From: Pararhizobium_B sp963760965
GTDB lineage: Bacteria; Pseudomonadota; Alphaproteobacteria; Rhizobiales; Rhizobiaceae
Direction of reading: 5' to 3'
Assembly: GCA_963760965.1 (NCBI GenBank)
Contig: CAVXEW010000009.1
Span: 62,001 to 126,000, forward strand
DNA: 64,000 bases
Shown: positions 1-7,475 of the stretch, one piece after another
Layout: every line of letters begins with the position of its first letter
Position numbering within the stretch: position 1 is the stretch's first letter
The notes under the pieces: model-generated
Database searches by the model: none
What the model was told of the DNA's origin: nothing
What the model saw: the letters and a program-made list of their open reading frames with translations, nothing else
Position numbers and translations under genes: made by a program

Positions 1-2
1 CG

Positions 3-701
3 CTCGTCGTGCGCGTCAACGCACTATCGACCGGGTTGACCGACGCAGACCTTGCCGGCGTCATGCGCGCCGGCCCGGACGCGATCCTCCTCCCCAAGTG
101 CTGCGGCGGCGCCGATGTGCAGCATCTGGCAACGCTTCTTTCCGTCCACGAGGCAGACTGTGCCCGCCCCCAGGGGGCGACGGCCATCCACGCGCTGGTG
201 ACTGAAACGGCGCTCGGGGTTCTCAATGCAGGCACCTACGCAGGGAAGACCGATCGCCTCAAGACGCTGTCATGGGGCGGCGAGGACCTTGCCGCCGACA
301 TCGGCGCAGCGACGAACAGGGACGATCTGGGCCGCTATACCGACACCTTCCGCCTGGCGCGCAGCCTGACGCTGCTCGGAGCGGCCGCCGCGGACGTTGA
401 GGCCGTTGACACCGTCTTCACCGACATCGCGGCCCTTGCCGCACTGGAGGCGGAGTGCGCGATGGCAGCCCGGGACGGCTTCTCCGGGAAGATGGCGATC
501 CACCCGGCCCAGGTCGAGATAATCAACCGCGCGTTCACGCCGTCCGCCGAAACCGTTGAACATGCGCGCCGCGTCGTCGCACTGTTCGACGAGGCAGGCC
601 CGGAAGCCGGGGTTCTTTCGATGGACGGCCGCATGATCGACCGCCCGCACCTGCGCCAGGCCGAACGCATGCTTGCGCGCGCCCGGGCGGCCGTCAGGTA
701 G
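3..701 (+). CDS. CitE/HpcH-family CoA-ester lyase (5' end outside the window)
   Basis: C-terminal part (about 232 residues) of a HpcH/HpaI aldolase / citrate lyase beta-like protein; the reading frame is open to the window edge, so the true start lies upstream. Visible landmarks are the strand LVVRVNALST at the left edge, DAILLPKCCG near the middle, and FSGKMAIHPAQVEIINRAF, which is the typical signature of malyl-CoA/citramalyl-CoA lyase-like members. The family uses a Mg2+-bound CoA ester and cleaves or forms C-C bonds in organic-acid metabolism. The exact substrate cannot be read from this fragment, and the N-terminal metal-site residues are outside the window. The next gene is convergent 9 bp away. 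Confidence 0.8.
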   Translation, partial: LVVRVNALSTGLTDADLAGVMRAGPDAILLPKCCGGADVQHLATLLSVHEADCARPQGATAIHALVTETALGVLNAGTYAGKTDRLKTLSWGGEDLAADIGAATNRDDLGRYTDTFRLARSLTLLGAAAADVEAVDTVFTDIAALAALEAECAMAARDGFSGKMAIHPAQVEIINRAFTPSAETVEHARRVVALFDEAGPEAGVLSMDGRMIDRPHLRQAERMLARARAAVR

Positions 702-710
702 GCGCGGCGC

Positions 711-1319
711 TCATCCCTTCCACTTCGGGCGCACCATCTCGAAGACCTGCGACCCGTCGGAATAGTCGAGATATCCGAGACGCGCCAGGGGTGCCGCCAC
801 CGCCATGTCGATGCGGCCGTCGACGATGATCGCCGGATCGATGTGAATGCCCATCACCTGGCCGAAGACGACGAAGTTTTCCGAAGGGGCACCGTCGATG
901 CCGACCGGCTGGAGTATCTGCGTCACCTTGCACTCGAGGGCCGCGTAGGCCTCACGCACGAAGGGCGCGGCGACGAGCCGGCCCTCCTGCCGGCCAAGTC
1001 CGCTCAGGGCGAACTCGTCCGTGCCGTAGGGCGCGTCGATCGACGAGGCGTTGACCTGCTCGGCAAGGTCGCGACTGGCAAGACTCGCCGTGAACTCGCC
1101 GGTTTCCTCCGCGTTCCGGACGCTGTGCTTCCATCCCGACGAGGAAAACATCACCAGCTTCGGACGGTCGGAAACCGCATTGAAGAACGAATAGGGAGAA
1201 AGATTGAAGCTGCCGTCCAGGCCCCTGGTTCCGATCCAGCCGATGGGGCGTGGCGAGACCAGCGCCTTGAACGGATCGTGCGCAAGCCCATGGCTGTTGT
1301 CTGCTGTCTCGTAGAACAT
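711..1319 (-). CDS. Flavin reductase-like FMN-binding protein
   Basis: 202-aa protein of the flavin reductase-like (DIM6/NTAB, split-barrel FMN-binding) family. The N-terminal segment ALVSPRPIGWIGT followed by NLSPYSFFN is the classical FMN-contact region, and the length is normal for the stand-alone form. Members bind FMN and reduce or transfer flavin, often with an oxygenase or reductase partner. Its ATG overlaps the stop of the upstream nitroreductase gene by one base (TGATG), so the two are very likely co-transcribed and translationally coupled, which suggests a two-component flavin-dependent redox function. The physiological substrate is unknown. Confidence 0.85.
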   Translation of the reverse strand: MFYETADNSHGLAHDPFKALVSPRPIGWIGTRGLDGSFNLSPYSFFNAVSDRPKLVMFSSSGWKHSVRNAEETGEFTASLASRDLAEQVNASSIDAPYGTDEFALSGLGRQEGRLVAAPFVREAYAALECKVTQILQPVGIDGAPSENFVVFGQVMGIHIDPAIIVDGRIDMAVAAPLARLGYLDYSDGSQVFEMVRPKWKG

Positions 1320-1903
1320 CAGTCGTCACCGCCGACCCACGTGACGAGGTCCTCGAGCTCGGGTCGATCGCGTTCGAACGGCGGCTGCACGGACGTACCG
1401 ATGTGGACGAAACCCGAGATCCTCTCGTGCGGCTCCACGCCCAGCAGCGAAGCCGCCGCCTCGTCATAGGCCATCCATTCGGTCAGCCAGCAAGCCACGT
1501 AGCCGAGCGCATTGGCCGCAATCAGCAGGTTCATGCCCGCAGCTCCCGCGGAAAGCACCTGTTCCCATTCCGGGATCTTCGGATGCGGCGCCGCGCGGCT
1601 TACCATCATGACGACGACAGGCGCCCGGGTCAGACGCATCCGCTCGGCGCGCAGGCTCTCCTCGCTCAGCCCCGGCGTCTTCTCAAGGGAGATTGCCGCA
1701 AGAGCCTCGCCGAGGCGTTCTCGTTCACTTCCGCGGAAGACGACAAATCGCCAGGGCGCCAGCTTCCCGTGGTCGGGCACGCGCGAGGCGATTCTCAGCA
1801 TCTCCTCGATTTCCGCCCGCGACGGTCCAGGTTCGCCGATCTGCAGCACCGGCCGCGAGCGACGGGTTTCCATGTATTCCTTCAGCGTCGAGTTGACGGA
1901 CAT
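1319..1903 (-). CDS. Nitroreductase-family protein
   Basis: About 194-aa FMN-dependent nitroreductase-family protein. It shows the N-terminal RRSRPVLQIGEPGPS region, then ASRVPDHGKLAPWRFVVF, which is the usual flavin phosphate-binding stretch, and GAAGMNLLIAANALGYVACW, the conserved dimer-interface helix. I chose the ATG at 1903 because GAGCGGGGG lies about five bases upstream; an in-frame ATG at 1924 lacks a Shine-Dalgarno sequence. It is the first gene of a two-gene unit with the overlapping flavin reductase. The family reduces nitro or quinone compounds with NAD(P)H; the substrate here is not predictable. Confidence 0.85.
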   Translation of the reverse strand: MSVNSTLKEYMETRRSRPVLQIGEPGPSRAEIEEMLRIASRVPDHGKLAPWRFVVFRGSERERLGEALAAISLEKTPGLSEESLRAERMRLTRAPVVVMMVSRAAPHPKIPEWEQVLSAGAAGMNLLIAANALGYVACWLTEWMAYDEAAASLLGVEPHERISGFVHIGTSVQPPFERDRPELEDLVTWVGGDD

Positions 1904-2019
1904 TTGCCCCCGCTCTTGCTCCATTGCGTCAGTGACAGGAAAAGTTGGGCCTTGAAATGGCCACGGCTTTTGGGTTCAAGTGGCGCGGCAACCATCTATT
2001 GTCAACCGTCAGGCTCCCC

Positions 2020-3015
2020 ATGACTCCCGCCCGAAATGCGCATCGCGTCCTTTCTGCAGCGGCGTATGTGCTGGCGGTGACGACGGTGACCTCTGCCGGG
2101 GCTCCCTTCAAGGAACTGAACGCGAAATCGACGAAGCTGAAACTCCCGGGTCTCAGCGAGTACGCCCCGGTGACCAGGGACAATGGAAAGTTCGGGACGT
2201 TCCGCACATTGCGCGTGGAGGCAAGGCTGACGCCCAAGGGACAGCCGATCGACCGCGGACTCGTCTGGCGCGTATTCGATCCCATTGTGGGAAGCGACGG
2301 CAAGCTTCCCTTGCTCGCAACCTCGAAAGGCGGAAGCGCCGCCTTCCAGTTCCAGCCAGGCACCTACATCGTCAACGTCGCCTTCGGACGCGCGAGCGTC
2401 ACCCGCAAGATCGTCGTTTCGGCGTCCGGCGCCCCCGCGCGTCAGTCATTCGTCCTCAACGCGGGCGGACTGGTCCTCAACGCCGTCACCGGCTCCGACG
2501 TGCCGATCGCCGCGGACAAGCTGAAATTCTCGATCTACACGAAGGATGCCGCAGGCTCCGGCAAGGCCGGCGACCGCAAGCGGCAGCTGGTCGTGGCCAA
2601 GGTCAAGCCCAACACGATCGTGCGCCTCAAGGCCGGCACCTATCATGTCGTCTCGGACTACGGAAAGGTCAATGCGGTCATCGGCGCCGACATCCGCGTC
2701 GAGGCCGGCAAGATGACGGAAGCCACGATCCAGCACCGGGCCGCCCAGCTGACGCTCAAGCTGGTATCCAGCCCGGGCGGCGAAGCGATCGCCGATACCG
2801 CATGGTCGATCCTGTCTCCCTCGGGCGACATCGTCAGCGAGAGCGTCGGCGCATTTCCCTCGCTGGTTCTGACCGAGGGCAACTATACCGCCGTCGCACG
2901 CAACAAGGGCCACATCTACCAGCGGGATTTCGCCGTCAAGCCCGGCCGCAACCAGGACGTCGAAGTCCTGTTGAGCGAAAAAGTGGACACCGCCGGCGAC
3001 GGATCGCAGGACTGA
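2020..3015 (+). CDS. Exported repeat protein, function unknown
   Basis: 331-aa protein. The ATG at 2020 is preferred because it gives a clean signal peptide (basic start, then a hydrophobic stretch ending near TSAGA); ATG 1957 or TTG 1945 would add residues ahead of it. The mature part appears to contain about three related beta-sandwich-like units of roughly 90 residues, each with a Trp or hydrophobic strand, a Gly-Xaa-Tyr turn (GTYIVNV, GTYHVVS, GNYTAVA) and a V-x-V strand before the next unit. The pattern resembles carboxypeptidase-regulatory or prealbumin-like folds. No catalytic motif is visible. It is monocistronic and convergent with thrS. I do not recognise the family by name. Confidence 0.75.
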   Translation: MTPARNAHRVLSAAAYVLAVTTVTSAGAPFKELNAKSTKLKLPGLSEYAPVTRDNGKFGTFRTLRVEARLTPKGQPIDRGLVWRVFDPIVGSDGKLPLLATSKGGSAAFQFQPGTYIVNVAFGRASVTRKIVVSASGAPARQSFVLNAGGLVLNAVTGSDVPIAADKLKFSIYTKDAAGSGKAGDRKRQLVVAKVKPNTIVRLKAGTYHVVSDYGKVNAVIGADIRVEAGKMTEATIQHRAAQLTLKLVSSPGGEAIADTAWSILSPSGDIVSESVGAFPSLVLTEGNYTAVARNKGHIYQRDFAVKPGRNQDVEVLLSEKVDTAGDGSQD

Positions 3016-3054
3016 TAGCCCCGGCGACCGCCGTTCGCTCGACATTCCGCCGTC

Positions 3055-5013
3055 TCAGCGCCGGAGATCCGGCGGGGTCGCCTCCTCCGCGAGCGCCCTG
3101 ACCGCCTCGTCGAGCCCGAGCGAGACTTGCTCGCGGCTGCCAAGGCGACGCATGTTCACGCTGCCCTCCTCGGCCTCCCGCTTGCCGCAAACCAGGATGA
3201 CAGGCACCTTCGTCACGGAGTGCTCTCTTACCTTGTAGTTGATCTTCTCGTTCCGAAGATCCGTCTCGACGTGCATTCCCGCAGCCTTGAGCTTGCGGGC
3301 GACCTCCATGGCGTAGTCGTCCGCGTCGGAAGTGATCGTCGCCACGACGACCTGCACCGGCGCGAACCAGAGCGGCAGGTGGCCCGCGAAGTCCTCGATG
3401 AGAATCCCGAGAAACCGCTCCATCGATCCGCAGATCGCCCGGTGGATCATGACCGGCTGACGCTTCTCGGAGTCCCTGTCGATGTAGAAGGCCCCGAAGC
3501 GCTCCGGCAGGTTGAAATCGACCTGGGTCGTGCCGCACTGCCATTCGCGGCCGATGGCATCCTTCAGCGTATACTCGAACTTCGGCCCGTAAAAGGCGCC
3601 CTCGCCGGGAAGAATTCCGGTCTTGATACGGCCGCTGGACTGGGCCTCGATCGTCTTCAGCACATCCGACATGACGGCCTCGGCCCGATCCCACAGCTCG
3701 TCGCGCCCGACGCGCTTCTCCGGACGCGTCGACAGCTTGACGATGATTTCGTCGAACCCGAAATCCGCATAGGTGGAGAGGATCAGTTCGTTGATCTTCA
3801 GGCACTCGTCGGCGAGCTGCTCGTCGGTGCAGAAGATGTGCGCATCGTCCTGGGTGAAGCCGCGCACCCGCATGAGGCCGTGCAGGGCGCCGGAAGGCTC
3901 ATAGCGGTGCACTGTTCCAAATTCGGCAAGTCGTACAGGCAGTTCCCGATATGATTTCAGGCCATGCTTGAAGATCTGGACATGCCCGGGACAGTTCATG
4001 GGCTTCAGCGCGAAGACGCGCTTGTCCTCCGCTTCCTCGTCCGCGCACTGCACCGAAAACATGTTCTCCTTGTACCAGCCCCAGTGCCCCGAGGTCTGCC
4101 AGAGAGAGCTGTCGAGCACCTGCGGCGCATTGACCTCGTCGTAGTCGCCTTCCAGCCTGCGGCGCATGTAGCTCACGAGGTTCTGAAACATGCGCCAGCC
4201 CTTGGCGTGCCAGAAGACCACACCCGGGCCCTCTTCCTGGAAGTGGAAGAGGTCCATCTCCCGGCCGAGCCGCCGATGGTCGCGCTTCTCGGCTTCGGCC
4301 AGCATGTGGAGGTACGCGTCCAGCTCGGCCTGGTTGTGCCAGGCCGTGCCGTATATCCGCGTCAGCATCGGGTTGTTCGCGTCGCCGCGCCAGTATGCAC
4401 CCGCGACCTTCATCAGCTTGAACGCGGTGCCGACATGCCCGGTCGAGGTCATGTGAGGTCCGCGGCAGAGATCGAACCAGTCGCCCTGGTGGTAGATCTT
4501 GACGTCCTGGTCCTCCGGGATCGCGTCAACGAGTTCGACCTTGTAGGCTTCGCCCATTTCGGCGAACGTCTTCTTCGCCTTCTCCCGAGACCAGACTTCC
4601 TTGTTGAAAGGCCTGTTGCGCGCGATGATCTCGCGCATCTTCTTCTCGATGTGCGGCAGGTCGTCCGGCGTGAAGGGCTCGTCGCGCGCGAAGTCGTAGT
4701 AGAAGCCGTTCTCGATGACTGGGCCGATCGTCACCTGCGTGCCCGGGTAGAGTTCCTGAACAGCCTCTGCCATGACGTGCGCCGCATCGTGGCGGATCAG
4801 CTCCAGTGCGCGCGGGTCGTCGCGGGTGACGATCTCGATGCGACCTTCCGTGACCGGATCGGTGAGATCGCGCAGCTCGCCGTCGAGGGCTATCGCGACG
4901 GCCTTCTTTGCAAGCGACTTCGAAATCGATTCGGCAACCTCGCGGCCGGTCGTACCCGGAGCGAAGCTGCGGACGGAGTCATCGGGAAAAATCAGGGAAA
5001 TGGCGTCGGCCAT
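3055..5013 (-). CDS. thrS: Threonine--tRNA ligase
   Basis: 652-aa class II threonyl-tRNA synthetase with all expected parts in order: TGS domain (residues about 1-65), the editing/SAD domain with HDAAH near residue 75 and the YYDFARDEPF strand, the catalytic core with the zinc ligand segment MNCPGHVQIFKHG, motif 3 (HRAICGSMERFLGIL) and a C-terminal anticodon-binding domain. It charges tRNA-Thr in the cytoplasm. ATG 5013 is chosen over ATG 5019 because TAGGAG sits about eight bases upstream of 5013 but only two from 5019. It lies downstream of the scaffold-yidD pair, separated by a hairpin, so it probably has its own promoter. Confidence 0.97.
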   Translation of the reverse strand: MADAISLIFPDDSVRSFAPGTTGREVAESISKSLAKKAVAIALDGELRDLTDPVTEGRIEIVTRDDPRALELIRHDAAHVMAEAVQELYPGTQVTIGPVIENGFYYDFARDEPFTPDDLPHIEKKMREIIARNRPFNKEVWSREKAKKTFAEMGEAYKVELVDAIPEDQDVKIYHQGDWFDLCRGPHMTSTGHVGTAFKLMKVAGAYWRGDANNPMLTRIYGTAWHNQAELDAYLHMLAEAEKRDHRRLGREMDLFHFQEEGPGVVFWHAKGWRMFQNLVSYMRRRLEGDYDEVNAPQVLDSSLWQTSGHWGWYKENMFSVQCADEEAEDKRVFALKPMNCPGHVQIFKHGLKSYRELPVRLAEFGTVHRYEPSGALHGLMRVRGFTQDDAHIFCTDEQLADECLKINELILSTYADFGFDEIIVKLSTRPEKRVGRDELWDRAEAVMSDVLKTIEAQSSGRIKTGILPGEGAFYGPKFEYTLKDAIGREWQCGTTQVDFNLPERFGAFYIDRDSEKRQPVMIHRAICGSMERFLGILIEDFAGHLPLWFAPVQVVVATITSDADDYAMEVARKLKAAGMHVETDLRNEKINYKVREHSVTKVPVILVCGKREAEEGSVNMRRLGSREQVSLGLDEAVRALAEEATPPDLRR

Positions 5014-5109
5014 GCTCATGTCTCCTATCCAGTCCCGCCAACGAATGCGGGTGGTGATTGTCTTGCGATCGGACGCGACCGCGCTTTAGCGGCATTCGAT
5101 GCCGGCGTA

Positions 5110-5146
5110 AAGAGCGGCTCGTGCCCATCGCGGGAAAGCCGCTCTT
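5110..5146 (-). terminator. Hairpin downstream of yidD, ahead of thrS
   Basis: A perfect 10-bp inverted repeat (AAGAGCGGCT and AGCCGCTCTT, arms 5110-5119 and 5137-5146) lies just after the yidD stop. Read on the minus strand it ends in CTCTTTACG, giving only a short U tract, so it may be a weak terminator or an RNA-stabilising hairpin. Because it is also about 100 bases upstream of thrS on the same strand, a role in a thrS leader cannot be excluded. Confidence 0.5.
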
Positions 5147-5153
5147 CCGGGCA

Positions 5154-5525
5154 TCACGGGCGGCAGTCGCGCCGGTGCTTTCCGAGCGCCCAGTAGCGCC
5201 AGGGCGTCCACCACCTGTAGCGGCCGCCGAGCGTCTGCGGAACGTTGTCGATCCCGTGCGTCCCGCCCGGCCCGCACCGCATGACGCGGAACAGCGCAAG
5301 CCATCCCCCGCTCCACAGCCCATGCCGGGCGATCGCCTCGAAGCCGTATTCGGAGCAGGTCGGCATATGCCGGCAGGAATTGCCCACAAATCCCGAAAAC
5401 GTCAGCTGATACAGGCGAATGACGCTCAGACCGAAGAGCCGCCCCGGGGTGTTCCGCCAAGGGCCCCGCCAGTTGCGGGAACCCGCCCAGCCGCCGCTCG
5501 AGGCGTCCCTGCGAGGCGCGTCCAT
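5154..5525 (-). CDS. yidD: Membrane protein insertion efficiency factor YidD
   Basis: 123-aa YidD/UPF0161 protein. The hallmark region FVGNSCRHMPTCSEYGFEAI followed by RVMRCGPGGTHGIDNVP is present with its three conserved cysteines. YidD helps the YidC/Sec machinery insert inner-membrane proteins. The ATG at 5525 has AAGGGAG six bases upstream; a TTG at 5540 would overlap the preceding scaffold gene. An N-terminal extension of about 25 residues precedes the usual amphipathic start. It sits 11 bp downstream of the Fe-S scaffold gene in the same transcription unit, not next to rpmH/rnpA/yidC as in many bacteria; this placement is common in rhizobia. Confidence 0.93.
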   Translation of the reverse strand: MDAPRRDASSGGWAGSRNWRGPWRNTPGRLFGLSVIRLYQLTFSGFVGNSCRHMPTCSEYGFEAIARHGLWSGGWLALFRVMRCGPGGTHGIDNVPQTLGGRYRWWTPWRYWALGKHRRDCRP

Positions 5526-5536
5526 ACCTGCTCCCT

Positions 5537-5980
5537 TCAAGCCGCCTGCGCGCGCTGGCGCTCGATCTGCTCGATCGCATCGACGACCGCGTCGAAGGTC
5601 AGCATGGTCGAGGCATGGCGAGCCTTGTAGTCGCGGACGGGCTCAAGGAACTTAAGGTCCGCGAATCGCCCCTCCGGCGGCGGCCCGTCTTCCTTCAGCA
5701 TCCTGAGCATGGCCTCGCGCACGGCCTTCAGCTCTGCCGAAGTGGCTCCGACGATGTTGCGCGCCATGATCGAGGACGAAGCCTGCCCCAACGCACAGGC
5801 TTTGACGTCATGGGCGAAATCCGTCACCACGTCGCCGTCCATCTTCAGCCAGATGCGCACCTTGGAGCCGCACAGCTTCGAATAGGCCGAAGCTGTCGCG
5901 TCCGCATCCTCCAGAGCGCCGATCCGCGGAATGTTTCCCGCGAACTCCAGTATCCGCGCATTGTAGACATCGTCGATCAT
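5537..5980 (-). CDS. NifU/IscU-like Fe-S cluster scaffold protein
   Basis: 147-aa NifU N-terminal/IscU-fold protein. Cys37 (KLCGSKVR) and Cys62 (KACALGQASSS) occupy two of the three scaffold cysteine positions, but the third, normally in an RHCS context, is alanine (RHAS, position about 123). The protein presumably handles Fe-S clusters or sulfur, though the incomplete cysteine set means it may be a carrier or a specialised scaffold and not a canonical IscU. The start at 5980 is supported by AAAGGCGAG upstream; an ATG at 6022 has none. It is divergent from folE across a regulatory intergenic region, and cotranscribed with yidD. Confidence 0.85.
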   Translation of the reverse strand: MIDDVYNARILEFAGNIPRIGALEDADATASAYSKLCGSKVRIWLKMDGDVVTDFAHDVKACALGQASSSIMARNIVGATSAELKAVREAMLRMLKEDGPPPEGRFADLKFLEPVRDYKARHASTMLTFDAVVDAIEQIERQRAQAA

Positions 5981-6064
5981 CTCGCACTCGCCTTTCGCCG
6001 TCGTCCGGCCTCGCGAAAACATTGTCCGTCAGAGGCAGCAATTCGGGTCAGAAATTCCCTACAC

Positions 6065-6086
6065 GTGACATCCCGGTCACCTATAT
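6065..6086. promoter_or_regulatory. Candidate folE promoter with overlapping dyad
   Basis: CTATAT at 6081-6086 matches the rhizobial -10 consensus. Directly upstream, GTGAC and GTCAC (6065-6069 and 6076-6080) form a perfect inverted repeat with a 6-bp spacer, placed between where -35 and -10 elements would lie. A dyad at this position is a good repressor-operator candidate. The -35 hexamer itself is poor, which would fit an activator- or stress-controlled promoter. The transcription start is predicted only from the -10 spacing, near 6093. Confidence 0.4.
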
Positions 6087-6092
6087 AGTATT

Positions 6093-6290
6093 TTGTGGCA
6101 CGCGGAGGCGAAAGCAAGTGTTGGCTGTCTCCGCGTGTGTCAGGGAAACCGTGCCGGAGGATCGCCGATCCGAAAGCCCCGGAGCCCGCCGACGAGACCG
6201 TGTCCGGCATCCCCGGAAATGGGCAGAGGCGAGTGGTCCGATTTGGTGCAGTCGCCGTAATTGTCACGCATGACCCGAGGGATGAAAGCA
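6093..6290 (+). ncRNA. Structured folE leader, candidate cis-regulatory RNA
   Basis: About 200 bases separate the predicted start of transcription from the folE start codon. The 5' end can fold into a perfect 9-bp stem (CACGCGGAG at 6099-6107 with CTCCGCGTG at 6129-6137) whose 21-base loop contains a GCGAAAGC GNRA mini-hairpin. A second hairpin, GGATCGCCGATCC, follows near 6159. No ORF with a ribosome-binding site is visible in it. I recall that a candidate folE-associated RNA motif has been reported from Alphaproteobacteria, but I could not compare this sequence with it. Confidence 0.4.
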
Positions 6291-6908
6291 ATGGATGCGA
6301 TACTCAGGAATTTGGCCGATTCGAGCGAGGCCGAGCGCCCGACCCAGGCGGAAGCCGAGGACGCTGTTCGCACGCTCCTCCGCTGGGCGGGCGACGATCC
6401 GCAACGCGAGGGACTGCTCGAGACGCCGGCGCGGGTCGCAAAGGCCTACCGCGAACTCTTCGCCGGATACGACGAGAACGTCGAGGAGATCCTCGGTCGC
6501 ACTTTCGAGGAAGTCGCCGGATACGACGACATCGTTCTGGTGAAGGACATTCCTTTTCATTCTCACTGCGAACACCACATGGTGCCGATCATCGGCAAGG
6601 CTCACGTCGCCTACCTGCCGGACGAACGCGTTCTCGGCCTGTCGAAGATCGCCCGCGTCGTGGAGGTCTTTGCCCGCAGGCTGCAGACGCAGGAGGCGAT
6701 GACGGCCCAGATCGCGCGAGCCATCGACGACACTCTGCGCCCGCGCGGCGTCGCCGTCATGATAGATGCCGAGCATCTCTGCATGTCCATGCGCGGCATC
6801 AAGAAGCAGGGCTCGACCACGCTCACCACGAGCTTTACAGGCCGGTTCAGGGACGATCCCGCCGAACAGGTCCGGTTCCTGACCTTGCTTCGCACCGGCC
6901 GCGACTAG
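6291..6908 (+). CDS. folE: GTP cyclohydrolase I
   Basis: 205-aa GTP cyclohydrolase I (type IA), catalysing the first step of folate/tetrahydropterin synthesis (GTP to dihydroneopterin triphosphate). The zinc and catalytic region HSHCEHHMVPI is intact, and the second zinc cysteine lies in EHLCMSMRGIKKQ, which also carries substrate-binding residues. The start MDAILRN was chosen because GAGGGA lies eight bases upstream and related rhizobial proteins start with MDAI; ATGs at 6270 and 6282 and a TTG at 6261 are in frame. It is followed 17 bp later by hisI. The long structured leader suggests post-transcriptional control. Confidence 0.96.
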   Translation: MDAILRNLADSSEAERPTQAEAEDAVRTLLRWAGDDPQREGLLETPARVAKAYRELFAGYDENVEEILGRTFEEVAGYDDIVLVKDIPFHSHCEHHMVPIIGKAHVAYLPDERVLGLSKIARVVEVFARRLQTQEAMTAQIARAIDDTLRPRGVAVMIDAEHLCMSMRGIKKQGSTTLTTSFTGRFRDDPAEQVRFLTLLRTGRD

Positions 6909-6925
6909 AACCAGATACCGCGCGA

Positions 6926-7345
6926 ATGCAGCCCACCTTTCCCTACCCATCCGACGAAAAGGCGATGCTGGAGCACGGCGAAGTGCTCATGCCCCGCTTC
7001 GACGCGAACGGCCTAGTCACGGCAGTGGTCACAGACGCTGCGGACGGTACGCTCCTGATGCTCGCGCACATGAACGCGGAGGCCCTGTCTCTGACGATCG
7101 AGACCGGCCTGGGGCACTTCTTCAGCCGCTCGCGTCAGAGCCTCTGGAAGAAGGGCGAGACCTCGGGCAACCTGCTCGAGGTCCTGGAGATGCGGATCGA
7201 CTGCGATCAGGACGCACTCTGGCTGAAAGTCAGGGTGCTGGGCGACGGGGCGACCTGCCACACCGGAGCGAGAAGCTGCTTCTATCGGCGGGTCGAGAAG
7301 GACGCCGATGGCACCCCTGCCCTCAGGTCCGAGCGCGCCGGCTGA
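6926..7345 (+). CDS. hisI: Phosphoribosyl-AMP cyclohydrolase
   Basis: 139-aa stand-alone HisI, without the HisE pyrophosphohydrolase domain seen in fused enzymes. It opens the purine ring of phosphoribosyl-AMP in histidine biosynthesis. The Mg2+ motif DCDQD and the zinc cysteines (the one in DCDQD plus CHTGARSC) are all present, as is SRSRQSLWKKGETSGN, the substrate-phosphate loop. It starts 17 bp after folE and is probably cotranscribed with it, pairing two cyclohydrolases of GTP and AMP derivatives that work on similar ring-opening chemistry; this pairing is common in rhizobia. Confidence 0.96.
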   Translation: MQPTFPYPSDEKAMLEHGEVLMPRFDANGLVTAVVTDAADGTLLMLAHMNAEALSLTIETGLGHFFSRSRQSLWKKGETSGNLLEVLEMRIDCDQDALWLKVRVLGDGATCHTGARSCFYRRVEKDADGTPALRSERAG

Positions 7346-7475
7346 AGTCCCTTGCGGAGACGCGCGGTGGATAGGGCGCGTCAATTTGATGCAACATCTA
7401 CCTCGATTCACGAATTTGAAAGCATGCCATCGCGATATTTATGAGTTCATGCATGGTTCCGGGCCGAAGGGATCG

